A stretch of DNA of 64,000 nucleotides from Caballeronia humi (GTDB lineage: Bacteria; Pseudomonadota; Gammaproteobacteria; Burkholderiales; Burkholderiaceae). The notes beneath the pieces are model-generated. The model saw only the letters and a program-made list of their open reading frames with translations, searched no databases and was not told where the DNA came from. Shown here in pieces: positions 48,388 through 57,195 of this stretch; position 1 is the stretch's first letter, and every line of letters begins with the position of its first letter. Made by a program: the position numbers and the translations under genes. The DNA lies in the NCBI RefSeq assembly GCF_001544475.1, contig NZ_FCNW02000005.1:62001-126000 (forward strand), read 5' to 3'.

Positions 48388-49686
48388 ATGGTGTACCAAT
48401 TCTTCTTCAGCTACACGCGCAACAACACCGACATCTATCTCAAGGGTTTCTTCAAGGACCTGAGCAATGCCGTGCGCGACAAGCTCGGACTCGGGCCGCA
48501 GGACGCCGTCGGCTTCTTCGACCAGCGGGAACTCGAACTGGGCGAAGCATGGGATCAGAGCATCGTCGCCGCGTTGCAGAGCACGAAGGTGTTCATCGCA
48601 GTCATGTCGCCCGCCTATCTGAAAAGCGAGTACTGCGGCAAGGAGTGGGCACTCTTCGAGCAGCGGATTCGCGCGTCGTTTCCGCAAGGCGCCGCGCCGC
48701 CGCCCGTGCTCAAGCCGCTCATCTGGATTCCGTTCGACGCGGCCGCCCCGCTGGAATCCGTAGGCACCTACCAGTACACGCTCGGCGACCCGGGTGAGGT
48801 TCACAATCAGAGCGGCCTCAAGTACATGTTCAAGCAACGGTCGAAATACCGGCCTCATCTCATCGCGCTGATCGAATCGCTCGCCCAGCAAATCGTCGAT
48901 GCCCAGCGCTATGACCTGCCCGCGTTGCCGGCAGTCCCGGCCCTCGCGGATACGCGCTCCGCGTTCGCACCACTCGAAGCATCGGTCGACGAAGCGGGCA
49001 CCTCCGGCGGCGGGACCGTCACGCGCCTGACTTCCCCGATCCCGCCGACGCTTCTGAACCTGAGCCCGACGCACGTCCGTTTCGTGTATGTCGCCGCCGA
49101 CCCCGCCCAGTTCGGCAACGCGCGGCGCAGCGAGCCCTACATCGCCCGTGGCGGCGCGGACTGGAAGCCGTACTATCCGGCCAGCATGACGCGCGTCCAT
49201 CGCGCGGTGCAATTCGTGGCGTCGGCGGACGACCTCGATCTGACGAGCGAATCGCTGCCGTTCAGCAGCAGCCTCCTCGACGACATCGAAGACGCCTGCA
49301 CGCGCCGCGAGATCGTGATCCTGATCGTCGACGGCTGGAGTCTTTACTGGGGCGCGCACTACCGGGACATTCTCATGCGCCTCGACCAGCGTCTCGACTA
49401 TCACTGGTGCGTGCTCGTGCCCTGGAACGAGGACGATCCAGATTCGATGCGTATATGCGACGAGATCCGCGCGACGCTCGGCCAGACGTTCGACCGGCAC
49501 GCAAACCTGTCCAACAATCCGCTCTTCTACCAGGCGAGCATCACCTCCGAGGAGCAGTTGAAGAAGGTGCTGCGCGAAAAGCTGACGCGGCTGAAGGAGG
49601 AAATCCGAAAGCGCGCGGACGTGCGGATGCCGGTGCCCGCCGGACCGGGCAAGGCGATCATCAGCGGTCCGTCGGCGGGAGGCTGA
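48388..49686 (+). CDS. FxsC-like TIR-domain protein
   Basis: A 432-residue protein. Residues about 1-165 are a TIR fold: MVYQFFFSYTRNNTD (box 1), FFDQRELELGEAWDQSI (box 2), and SPAYLKSEYCGKEWALFE, in which E86 aligns with the catalytic glutamate of NAD-hydrolysing TIR domains. After a linker (about 165-225) comes a second alpha/beta domain (HVRFVYVAADPAQFGNARR, then DWKPYYP and VILIVDGWSLYWG) resembling the FxsC C-terminal domain. FxsC-type proteins travel with KGGVGR-type ATPases, as here, five bases from the next start. The catalytic glutamate supports, but does not prove, NADase activity. Confidence 0.83.
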   Translation: MVYQFFFSYTRNNTDIYLKGFFKDLSNAVRDKLGLGPQDAVGFFDQRELELGEAWDQSIVAALQSTKVFIAVMSPAYLKSEYCGKEWALFEQRIRASFPQGAAPPPVLKPLIWIPFDAAAPLESVGTYQYTLGDPGEVHNQSGLKYMFKQRSKYRPHLIALIESLAQQIVDAQRYDLPALPAVPALADTRSAFAPLEASVDEAGTSGGGTVTRLTSPIPPTLLNLSPTHVRFVYVAADPAQFGNARRSEPYIARGGADWKPYYPASMTRVHRAVQFVASADDLDLTSESLPFSSSLLDDIEDACTRREIVILIVDGWSLYWGAHYRDILMRLDQRLDYHWCVLVPWNEDDPDSMRICDEIRATLGQTFDRHANLSNNPLFYQASITSEEQLKKVLREKLTRLKEEIRKRADVRMPVPAGPGKAIISGPSAGG

Positions 49687-49690
49687 GGCC

Positions 49691-52111
49691 ATGGAAGCGA
49701 ATCGTCCGGCGGGCCGCATCCTGACGTTCTACTCGTACAAGGGCGGCACCGGGCGGTCGATGTGTCTTGCCAACGTCGCGTGGCTGCTCGCGAGCAGCGG
49801 CAAGCGCGTGCTAGTCATCGACTGGGATCTCGAAGCGCCCGGGCTGCATCGGTATTTCCAGCCTTTTCTTCTTGACGAAGAACTTGCCTCGTCCGAAGGG
49901 CTCATGGACATGGTGGAGCGCTATGCGAGCCACGCGATTCAGCGCGCGGACGACGCATCGTCCACCGATAGCGACTGGTACCTCAAGTTCGCCGACATCT
50001 CGAATTACCTCGTGTCGCTCGACTTCGAGCACTTTCCGCGCGAGGGCAGAATTGACCTGTTGCCGGCCGGACGGCAGACCGACCGCTACGCGGTGCTCGT
50101 CAGCTCGTTTAACTGGCAGAACTTTTTCGACCGGCTCGGCGGCGGTGGATTTCTCGAAGCAGTGAAGGCGAACGCCCGCGCGGAATACGACTACATCCTG
50201 ATCGACAGCCGCACGGGCGTGAGCGACACGGCCGGCATCTGTTCCGTGCAGATGCCCGATTCGCTCGTCGTCTGCCTGACATACAACAACCAGAGCATCA
50301 AGGGCGCGGCGGCGGTGGCGCGTTCGGCCATCGCGATGAAGCGCAAGCTGACGGACGAAGCGCTCGCGGCGCGCCGCAGCGAAAAGGCGGATCCGGCCGG
50401 CGCGGTCATCGAGGACAGTCCGAGGGAATATCGCGTATTTCCGGTGCCGATGCGTGTCGTGCTCGCGGAAAGCGAGCGCCTCGCGATGCGGCAGGCATTC
50501 GCACAGGACGCGTTCAGCGGCATGCTCGGGCATCTGGGCGGCCGCGTCAGCGAGTACTGGAGCCTGGTTGAGATGCCGCACATCAGCTTCTACTCCTACG
50601 AAGAGGTGCTTGCCCCGTTCAAGGACATCGCGCACGATCCGAAGTCGCTGCTCGCTGCCTATGTGCGGCTGACGCGCTTCCTGACGGATAACGACGTCAC
50701 CGACTATGTGCTGCCGCTGTCGCCTGAAGAAAAAAAGCACTATCTGAACGCCTTCGCCGAGACGCCGCTGCGCACCGCGCCAGCGCTCGCTGCATGGGTC
50801 GACAGCGAGTCGGAGGAAGATGCGCTCATCCGCGCGGCCAATAGCGCGTTCCAGATGCTCTCCGACGAACACCAGACCATTGCGCGGCGCGTGTTGTTGC
50901 GCCTCGTGCGCATCGGGCGCACGGAGGAGGGCGGCGGCTATTACCGGATTCGCGCGAATCTGAACGACTTCACGCATGAGGAGCGTTCGGTCATCGCGCA
51001 ACTCGCCAAATGGCGTCTTCTGACCGTGGCGACCGACGTCAAGGTGTCGACACAGTCTCTCGCCGGCACGACGCAATCGAACGAACAGGGCGTCGCGATC
51101 GCCGACGATCACCTGATCACGAACTGGAAACCGCTCGCTCGCTGGCTCGAAGCGGACCACGACTTCCTGTTCTGGCGGCAGCAATTGCGCAGCTATCTGT
51201 TCATTTGGCAACAGAACAATCGCGAAGAAGGCGTGTTGCTCGCCGGACCCCTGCTGCGGGAGGCGGACTACTGGACGGCCGTGCGCCGGGAAGAACTGAG
51301 CGACATCGAACTCGAATACGTCGAGGAGAGCAGAAAGCTGGCAAAAGCCATGAGGATGGCCACCGAATTCACCGAGCGCGCGGCGCAGCCGGAGAAGACG
51401 GCCACCGGACCTCTGGAAGAATACATGCCGGCCCCTGCCAAGCGGTCCACGGTCAACGTCCCCAGGAAAATGCTGGCGTACTTCCTGGGCACGGCGCTCG
51501 CAGTGTCCAGTGTCGCCTTGTGGATGTCGGCGGCCAAACGCCCCGCGCCGCCGGAAATCCTGGTGAAGGTGTCCCCGGAGGCGCCGCCGGCGGCTTCAGG
51601 CGCTCCGGCGAGCACCAATTCGTACCAGATAGACGTGCGTCCGGCGCCCACAACCCTGCCGCCTGCCTCTGCCTCCGTCGCTTCGGGCCCTGCGCCTTAC
51701 ACAGGCACCGCGGCTGCCGCGACGGCCGGCGCCCCGGCGTCCGAACTGGCGCAGCATACGAGGCTCGACATCTTCTGGTGCGTTTCGTCCGGTGACGGCG
51801 CGCTCGCGCTGGCGCAGCAAATGAAACGCAGCCTGAAAGACGAACTGCCCTTCAAGGAGGTTCGCATCGCTCAATTGCCAGCCAAGAGGAACAGCGATGC
51901 GGGATACAACGCGGTCGGCCTGCAGGCGCGCCCCGATGCCGCGTTCGACGATGAACGGACACTGGCGGACGCGCTTCTTTCGACTGGCGCCGCAGGGAGT
52001 GTCGCCGCCGCGACCGGCTACCGCTGGTGGACCGTACCGTCGAAGCAGGGCACGAAGGATGTGCTCAGCGTCTTCATCTGTCCGGCGGGCCATTCGGGCA
52101 GCGGTTATTGA
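49691..52111 (+). CDS. KGGTGR-motif ParA/MinD-like ATPase with C-terminal membrane anchor
   Basis: An 806-residue protein. The N-terminal NTPase (about 8-260) has the variant P-loop FYSYKGGTGRSM at residues 13-24 (KGGTGR in place of MinD KGGxGK), the acidic strand VLVIDWDLEAPGLHRYF, and YDYILIDSRTGVSDTAG. The middle (about 330-590) is helical and winged-helix-like (DEHQTIARRVLLRLVRIG; SVIAQLAKWRLLTV), and a membrane segment (AYFLGTALAVSSVALWMSA) is near 595-612. The C-terminal part is proline- and alanine-rich, then a small domain ending FICPAGHSG. It follows the TIR gene by four bases. This pairing is known in conflict systems, not in standard eCIS loci. Confidence 0.85.
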   Translation: MEANRPAGRILTFYSYKGGTGRSMCLANVAWLLASSGKRVLVIDWDLEAPGLHRYFQPFLLDEELASSEGLMDMVERYASHAIQRADDASSTDSDWYLKFADISNYLVSLDFEHFPREGRIDLLPAGRQTDRYAVLVSSFNWQNFFDRLGGGGFLEAVKANARAEYDYILIDSRTGVSDTAGICSVQMPDSLVVCLTYNNQSIKGAAAVARSAIAMKRKLTDEALAARRSEKADPAGAVIEDSPREYRVFPVPMRVVLAESERLAMRQAFAQDAFSGMLGHLGGRVSEYWSLVEMPHISFYSYEEVLAPFKDIAHDPKSLLAAYVRLTRFLTDNDVTDYVLPLSPEEKKHYLNAFAETPLRTAPALAAWVDSESEEDALIRAANSAFQMLSDEHQTIARRVLLRLVRIGRTEEGGGYYRIRANLNDFTHEERSVIAQLAKWRLLTVATDVKVSTQSLAGTTQSNEQGVAIADDHLITNWKPLARWLEADHDFLFWRQQLRSYLFIWQQNNREEGVLLAGPLLREADYWTAVRREELSDIELEYVEESRKLAKAMRMATEFTERAAQPEKTATGPLEEYMPAPAKRSTVNVPRKMLAYFLGTALAVSSVALWMSAAKRPAPPEILVKVSPEAPPAASGAPASTNSYQIDVRPAPTTLPPASASVASGPAPYTGTAAAATAGAPASELAQHTRLDIFWCVSSGDGALALAQQMKRSLKDELPFKEVRIAQLPAKRNSDAGYNAVGLQARPDAAFDDERTLADALLSTGAAGSVAAATGYRWWTVPSKQGTKDVLSVFICPAGHSGSGY

Positions 52112-52124
52112 GCGGCGTTGCACT

Positions 52125-52514
52125 TCAGGGAACATCGGTCCGAACGGTTGCCGGATTCGCGATGGTGATCACGCCGCCCCACATGCACATGCATTGCGAG
52201 AGATTGTCGAGTGCCGGCAGGTTGCCGATCGGGACCGTCACCGCGCCGGGCACCCACGGCGAGACGGTCACGGGGATGCACGGCATCGGCGTGAGGACGC
52301 CCAGCGCGGCCGCGGTCGCGCTCGCCACGGCGGGATTTGCGATCGACATGCAAGCACCGAACGAACCGATGTTCACAAGCGACACATGATCCTGAATGTT
52401 CGCGGCGGGCGCGCCCTCGGCGTTCACCCGGTTGACGGGCAGTACGGTCAGCGTGGCGGGCGCCATGCCGAACGTGCACTGGAGCATGGCTCCCATCTTC
52501 ACCTGCTGTGCCAT
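52125..52514 (-). CDS. DUF4280 PAAR-like spike-tip protein
   Basis: A 129-residue protein matching DUF4280 (PAAR-like). It opens MAQQVKMGAMLQCTFGMAPATLTVLPVNRV, and the glycine/cysteine-rich FGACMSIANPAVA and CMCMWGGVITIANPA stretches recur as in metal-sharpened spike tips, with cysteines at about 15, 61, 84, 113 and 115. These proteins cap the spike of contractile injection systems and can carry cargo. Length and motif order are typical. The start at 52514 fits the family; the frame extends to 52610 into the kinase gene. Convergent with the ATPase gene, 13 bases away. Confidence 0.87.
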   Translation of the reverse strand: MAQQVKMGAMLQCTFGMAPATLTVLPVNRVNAEGAPAANIQDHVSLVNIGSFGACMSIANPAVASATAAALGVLTPMPCIPVTVSPWVPGAVTVPIGNLPALDNLSQCMCMWGGVITIANPATVRTDVP

Positions 52515-52560
52515 CGTCGGACTCCTGTTGCGCGCTCGCCGTGTGCCGGAAGCGTGCGCA

Positions 52561-53880
52561 TCACTGTGAAACCCAGCCGAGCGGCCCGCAGCGCGCGAGC
52601 ATCGAGTCACGGGTGGGCAGCTCGCCTTTCGCGGTGAACCGGTTGTAGTCGGACTGGAGAACGGGCCGCACGGCGGCGGTGCTCGGCTCGGGATCGGCCT
52701 GTTTCAGCACGCGCCCGAGCGTCCACGAATTGAACTTCGTCATGTGCTGGATCACGCTGCGATATTCCTTCACGCTCGAATCCATCGTGGCGCCGCTCGC
52801 GTCGATGCGTTTCGCGAACACATCGGACGTACCGGACAGCCCTTCGGCGTCCGCGATGCGCTTGAGCCGCGTGTTGTTGACGACGTTCTGCTGCTCGCGG
52901 CAGAAAAGGTTGAAATCGTGCGAAGTCGTGCGCACGGCATCGTTGATGAGCGGGACGTCGCGGATCATCGACAGGCCGGCATAGATTCCCGCCGCGATGA
53001 GCAGGCTCGCCGCCACCATGTAGTACTTCCAGATGCCTCTGCGCTGATACGCCTCGATCGCCTTGATGAACTGCATGCAGCCCTGATAGCGGTCGACCGG
53101 ACTCTTTTGCAACGCGCGCTTCACCATGTCCGCGACGCGGCGCCTGATCTTAGGATTAGCGGCTCGCGGATCGGGTACCGGGCTCGTCAACTGCTGCGCC
53201 TGCACGGTCTGAAACGACGCTCCATGGAACGGCAGCTTGCCCGCGAGCATCTCGAACAGGATCACGCCCGCCGAGTAGACGTCCGACCGATGGTCGATCG
53301 CGCCGCTGTCACGCAGTTGCTCGGGGCTCATGTATTCCGGCGTGCCGATAATGTGGCCTTCCGACGTGCGAGCGAGACCCGCCGCCCGCATCGCGATGCC
53401 GAAATCGGTCAGGCGCGCGCGGCCTTCGCTGTCCACGAGGACATTCGACGACTTGACATCGCGATGCACGATCGCGCGCTGATGCGCGAAGTTGAGCCCC
53501 GCCAGCACGCCGCCGATGATCGACAGCGCCTGCTTCTCGGGCAGTCCGCGGCCGCCTTTGCTATCGACTAGATCGGAGAGGGCCTGCCCGTCGACGTATT
53601 CGAGGATCAGGAAATATTCGTCGCCGACGTGGAAGTAGTCGAGCATCCGCACGATGTTCGGGTGATCAAGCTCGGCCTGGTGGCAGGCTTCCTCGTAGAA
53701 CCGCTGGGTGAAGCTCGGATCGCGGGTGAGTTCGGGCTTGAGTACCTTGACCGCGTACTTGCGGTCCGGGATCTCGATGTTGTGCGCGAGGTAGACCCGT
53801 CCCATGCCGCCTTCGCCGAGCTTCTTCTCGATGAAGATATTCGAATGGATGGTCCGGCCGATCAGGCTGTCGTCGCGCAT
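52561..53880 (-). CDS. Membrane Ser/Thr protein kinase (PknB/PpkA-like)
   Basis: A 439-residue kinase with a complete catalytic core: glycine loop GEGGMGRVY at 22-30, ATP-lysine K45, HRDVKSSN with D141/K143, DFG at 159-161, and GTPEYMSPEQ at 179-188. A single membrane helix spans about 285-305, and the last 130 residues lie outside the cytoplasm, with helical content and a cysteine (LFCREQQNV). The topology is that of sensor kinases which phosphorylate FHA-domain partners. It starts four bases after the S41-protease stop (53884), so they share a transcript. Likely substrates are the FHA proteins of this operon. Confidence 0.92.
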   Translation of the reverse strand: MRDDSLIGRTIHSNIFIEKKLGEGGMGRVYLAHNIEIPDRKYAVKVLKPELTRDPSFTQRFYEEACHQAELDHPNIVRMLDYFHVGDEYFLILEYVDGQALSDLVDSKGGRGLPEKQALSIIGGVLAGLNFAHQRAIVHRDVKSSNVLVDSEGRARLTDFGIAMRAAGLARTSEGHIIGTPEYMSPEQLRDSGAIDHRSDVYSAGVILFEMLAGKLPFHGASFQTVQAQQLTSPVPDPRAANPKIRRRVADMVKRALQKSPVDRYQGCMQFIKAIEAYQRRGIWKYYMVAASLLIAAGIYAGLSMIRDVPLINDAVRTTSHDFNLFCREQQNVVNNTRLKRIADAEGLSGTSDVFAKRIDASGATMDSSVKEYRSVIQHMTKFNSWTLGRVLKQADPEPSTAAVRPVLQSDYNRFTAKGELPTRDSMLARCGPLGWVSQ

Positions 53881-53883
53881 GAA

Positions 53884-55038
53884 TCACTCCGTCGATGGGG
53901 TTGCGCTTGCGTAGGCAGCGGTCCCGGCGCCCGCCGCGAGCGCTTTCATGGGCGCGAGGCCGCGGCCGTTGAAGGCGAGACCGCGCGGCGCCGTGAGATA
54001 GCCGGTGGTCAGGATCAGCGCGGAGCCGTCGGCGAGCTCGAAGATGTCTTGCCGGCTGCCCTTGCCGGCGCTCTGCGTGCCGATCGATACGCCGCGTTCG
54101 TTGCCGGTGAGCGCGGCGATGAACACTTCCGCCGCGCTCGCGGTAGCTTCGTCCTGCCAGAGATAGGGCGTGTGCGGGCGCGGCGTCCGGTCGAGCGTGC
54201 TCGAATAGAGACGCGCGCCGTCCCGGCCGCTGACCGTCACGATCGGCAAGCCCTTGTCGAGAAAGAGCATCGCGGTGTCGATCGCGGCGTAGAAATCGCC
54301 GCCTCCGCAGCCGCGCAGATCGAACACGACGGGATGCTTCGCGTCCCAGCGCGCGAGTGCGGCTTCGACCTCCGAGCGCGTGCTGGGCGCAAACCGCGCG
54401 ATCCGGATCACCTGCAGCGAGCCCACCGTATCGAGCGTGAGAGCGGGCGCATCGACGCGAGAGCGCGTCACGCTAACGCGCCGGGTCGCGCCGCTCGCGT
54501 CCGCGATCTGCAGCAGCACGGGCGAGCCTTGCGCGCCGGTTGCGAGCGCGGCGAGCACCGGCAGCGGCTTGCCCGCGACGAGCGTGCCGTCGATCGACAC
54601 GAGCCGCTCGCCCGCCCTGACGCCGGCAAGCTCCGCGGGTCCGCGAGCGTAGGGATAGCAGATCGTCTCGCCGGAGTGACGCCGTTCGAGATCCATGCCG
54701 ACGCCGCCGTACGATCCTTTCGAGAGTGCGCGATATTTCGCGTATTCGTCGCGGGTCATGAAACCCGAATAAGGGTCCTCCGCGCCGAGATAGTCGGTCA
54801 GCATCCGCGCGACGACCTGGCGGGTGTCGGCCGTCGCGAACGCCGCCCGCTGCGTGATGACCGAGAGCGCGTCGGTGTAGAGGCGCAACGCGGCATCGGT
54901 GCCGCTGGCAGCGCGGGCGTCGGCTGGCCGGTGCTCGCCGTTGTCATCGACGGGCTGGCTGCATCCGCCAGCAAGGAGCGCTGTCGCGAGCAACGCTGTG
55001 GCTGGCCTGATCCTGAGTTTGGACGGGGGACGGGTCAC
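53884..55038 (-). CDS. S41-family C-terminal-processing peptidase lipoprotein
   Basis: A 384-residue periplasmic protease. A lipobox (LAGGC) ends the N-terminal signal at about residue 26. A PDZ-like domain follows (GVGMDLERRHSGETICYPYARGPAELAGVRAGERLVSIDG), and the S41 core has the nucleophile region ATASAAEVFIAAL and the base lysine in IGTQSAGKGSRQDIF. Catalytic serine and lysine are therefore present. Such enzymes degrade or process envelope proteins after their C termini. Its position between a kinase and two lipoproteins suggests processing of injection-system or envelope parts, a guess from context. Confidence 0.9.
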   Translation of the reverse strand: MTRPPSKLRIRPATALLATALLAGGCSQPVDDNGEHRPADARAASGTDAALRLYTDALSVITQRAAFATADTRQVVARMLTDYLGAEDPYSGFMTRDEYAKYRALSKGSYGGVGMDLERRHSGETICYPYARGPAELAGVRAGERLVSIDGTLVAGKPLPVLAALATGAQGSPVLLQIADASGATRRVSVTRSRVDAPALTLDTVGSLQVIRIARFAPSTRSEVEAALARWDAKHPVVFDLRGCGGGDFYAAIDTAMLFLDKGLPIVTVSGRDGARLYSSTLDRTPRPHTPYLWQDEATASAAEVFIAALTGNERGVSIGTQSAGKGSRQDIFELADGSALILTTGYLTAPRGLAFNGRGLAPMKALAAGAGTAAYASATPSTE

Positions 55039-55042
55039 CGGG

Positions 55043-55495
55043 CTATTTGATCTGCGAGAGAAGTTCCAGCCGCTTCTTGATGTCGGCCTTCAATTGATCG
55101 ATCTTCTGCTGCTGCTCGGCAGGATTCATCGTCGTATTCTGCGAAAGCGCTGCGAGCGCCGCGCGGTCCTGGGTCAGCTCGGCGTCCAGCTTGCGCTTTC
55201 TTGCGCGCTGCGCGTCGTTGTCGGTGGCCGCCTGTTGATTGGCGGCCTGCAGCTTCGCCAGGCGCCGTTCGAGCTCCTTGTTGCTGACCTGCTTTTCGTG
55301 CAGTTCGGCACTGACCGTTTGCATCTGCTCCTGGAGCGCCGCCTGCTCCTTCTGGGCTTGCGTGAGCTGCACGGTCTTCTCGTCGATGCGGCCCTGCGTG
55401 GCGTTCAACTGCTGGTTCTGCTGAACGAGCGTGCAACCCGCGAGCGCCGGAATCAGCAAGCAAGCGAGCGTGATCGATATGGCTTGTGCTGGCAT
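55043..55495 (-). CDS. Coiled-coil lipoprotein
   Basis: A 150-residue lipoprotein. The signal peptide (AISITLACLLIPALAGC) ends in the lipobox LAGC, and nearly all of the rest is a heptad-rich coiled coil (QQNQQLNATQGRIDEKTVQL onward, and a final KADIKKRLELLSQIK). The ATG at 55495 is preferred because it has a GGAAG site five bases upstream; the ATG at 55507 has its Shine-Dalgarno too close. It sits four bases before the S41 gene. It probably forms an envelope rod or tether beside the second coiled-coil lipoprotein upstream. Confidence 0.83.
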   Translation of the reverse strand: MPAQAISITLACLLIPALAGCTLVQQNQQLNATQGRIDEKTVQLTQAQKEQAALQEQMQTVSAELHEKQVSNKELERRLAKLQAANQQAATDNDAQRARKRKLDAELTQDRAALAALSQNTTMNPAEQQQKIDQLKADIKKRLELLSQIK

Positions 55496-55547
55496 GGCGG
55501 CTTCCATTCCCTGTCATCGTGGGCAGTGTGACGCGCGTTCGCCCGGC

Positions 55548-56165
55548 CTAGATCCGCTGCCGCTGCGCTGCGAGCGCATTGGTCTCGCGCTCGGTCTCGG
55601 CAAGCAGCATCTGCTGACGCTGGATCTCGGAGGCGAGCTCCTGCGACTTCACGGTCTGCTGCGCCTGGAAGCTGCGCATTGAGCTGAGCTGCTTGCGTTG
55701 CAGCGTGACGCTGTCGTTGGCCAGCTTGATCTGCGTGTCGAGCGCCTTGCGCTGATCGGCGAGTTTCTGCTGGTCGACCGTCTTCTGCCGCATCTGCGCG
55801 ACGAGCTGATCGGTATTCTGCGTCGCCGTGCCGACGTCCTTCTTGAGCTGGTCGTTGTACGCGGCGGTATCGCTGTTCACATCCTTGACGTACTTGAGAC
55901 GCGCGTCGAGATCGTTTTCATGCCCCTCGAGCTCTTTCTCGCGCTTCGCCATCTTGTTGGAATAGGCGTAGCATCCGGCACCGCCGATTACGCCCACACC
56001 CGCCGCGATGGCCGCGCATTTTCCCGTGTCACCTCCCGCGAGCTTGCACAGGAGTGCCGCCGCGACCGCGCCGCCCGCGCCGCACTCGAGCGCCGCGTTC
56101 TGCTGAGGGGTGGCACAGGCCGTCGTCAACGCGGCGAGAAGGGTGATGAGGACGATCCGGATCAT
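55548..56165 (-). CDS. Lipoprotein with glycine-zipper segment and long coiled coil
   Basis: A 205-residue lipoprotein with signal IRIVLITLLAALTTAC, lipobox TTAC. The following GAGGAVAAALLCKLAGGDTGKCAAIAAGVGVIGGAGCYAYSN stretch is a glycine-zipper membrane-associating segment, presented here in two parts of under 20 residues: GAGGAVAAALLCKLAGG and AAGVGVIGGAGCYAYSN. From residue 70 to the end it is a heptad coiled coil rich in Q, K and E. The build resembles lipoproteins that span the periplasm or stabilise the envelope. It lies between the kinase-FHA genes and the second coiled-coil gene. Confidence 0.83.
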   Translation of the reverse strand: MIRIVLITLLAALTTACATPQQNAALECGAGGAVAAALLCKLAGGDTGKCAAIAAGVGVIGGAGCYAYSNKMAKREKELEGHENDLDARLKYVKDVNSDTAAYNDQLKKDVGTATQNTDQLVAQMRQKTVDQQKLADQRKALDTQIKLANDSVTLQRKQLSSMRSFQAQQTVKSQELASEIQRQQMLLAETERETNALAAQRQRI

Positions 56166-56213
56166 TGCGCGCTCCTGAATTGAAAAAGCACTGGTCCTGC
56201 GTAACTGAGACGC

Positions 56214-57185
56214 TCAACCGCTCATGACGATCATCACGCCCGCGACGACCACTGCCAGCGCGACGACCGCCATCGCGATGCGCGTCGGCGAGCCGAGCGG
56301 GCCCGCGCGGGCCGGGCGCGCGGTGTCGTCGGCGCCGGCGGCCAGGCGCCTCGCGAACTCGGCACAACCAGGGATGCGCCGTGCCGGATCTTTTTCCAGC
56401 GCGCGCATGACGAGCGCGTTCACGTGCGCCGGGATGCCCGGCGCGCGCTGCTTCGGCGGCACCGGCTTGGCGCTCAGATGCATGGCGAGCACCGCTGCGA
56501 GGGCCGCGTCGTCATTCTCGTTGTCCGCGCCGTCGGCCACGAACGGCGCCCGGCCGGTCAGCGCTTCGTACAGCACGCAGCCGACGCTGTACACGTCCGA
56601 GCGGTAGTCGATCGTGCCGGTCGCGCGAATCTGTTCGGGGCTCATGTAGGCGCTCGTGCCGACCGAACTGCCCATTTGCGTGAGCCGCTTCTCGCCGACC
56701 GCGAGCGCAATGCCGAAATCGGACAGATACGCATGCTGATGCGATTGATCGAGCAGCACGTTCGACGGCTTGACGTCGCGATGCACCATGCCGTGCCGAT
56801 GCGCGTAGTCGAGCGCACCGAGCACTTCGGTGATGATCGGCAGCGCGGTCGAAACCGGCAGGCGGCGTTGCGGGCTTTTCTCCAGCAGCCCCGCGAGCGA
56901 GCCGCCCGAGGCCAGGTCCATGACCATGCACGGCTGGCCCGCGACGCTGAACACCTCGCGAACCTGGACAATGTTCGGGTGACGAAGGCTAGCATGGTGA
57001 CGGATCTCGCCGATGAAGCGATCGGCGAAGCGCGCCTCGCCCGCGCCCGAATCGGCGATGATCTTGATCGCCACCTGATCGCCGCGCCGCTGGTCCCACG
57101 CGCGCCAGACGCTCGCCATGCCCCCCCGGCCGAGCAGGCCGTCGATCACGTAGGCGCCGACGTGTTGTCCGCTGCGAAAGCCCAT
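56214..57185 (-). CDS. Tail-anchored Ser/Thr protein kinase
   Basis: A 323-residue kinase with an intact core: GRGGMASVWRAW at 19-30, ATP-lysine K41, HRDVKPSN with D137/K139, DFG at 156-158 and GTSAYMSPEQ at 176-185. The only membrane helix is at 302-321, almost the last residues, so nearly all of the protein is cytoplasmic and it lacks the external sensor of the other kinase. The ATG at 57185 fits the GFRSGQHVGAYVIDGLLGRGG family start; a longer frame to 57233 includes an unlikely cysteine-rich lead. It is ten bases from the FHA gene, its likely substrate. Confidence 0.92.
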   Translation of the reverse strand: MGFRSGQHVGAYVIDGLLGRGGMASVWRAWDQRRGDQVAIKIIADSGAGEARFADRFIGEIRHHASLRHPNIVQVREVFSVAGQPCMVMDLASGGSLAGLLEKSPQRRLPVSTALPIITEVLGALDYAHRHGMVHRDVKPSNVLLDQSHQHAYLSDFGIALAVGEKRLTQMGSSVGTSAYMSPEQIRATGTIDYRSDVYSVGCVLYEALTGRAPFVADGADNENDDAALAAVLAMHLSAKPVPPKQRAPGIPAHVNALVMRALEKDPARRIPGCAEFARRLAAGADDTARPARAGPLGSPTRIAMAVVALAVVVAGVMIVMSG

Positions 57186-57195
57186 GATGATCTCG

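Noticed and set aside
48292-49719. A 475-codon frame on the minus strand
   Set aside because: It is antisense to the TIR gene, whose motifs and ribosome site are convincing.
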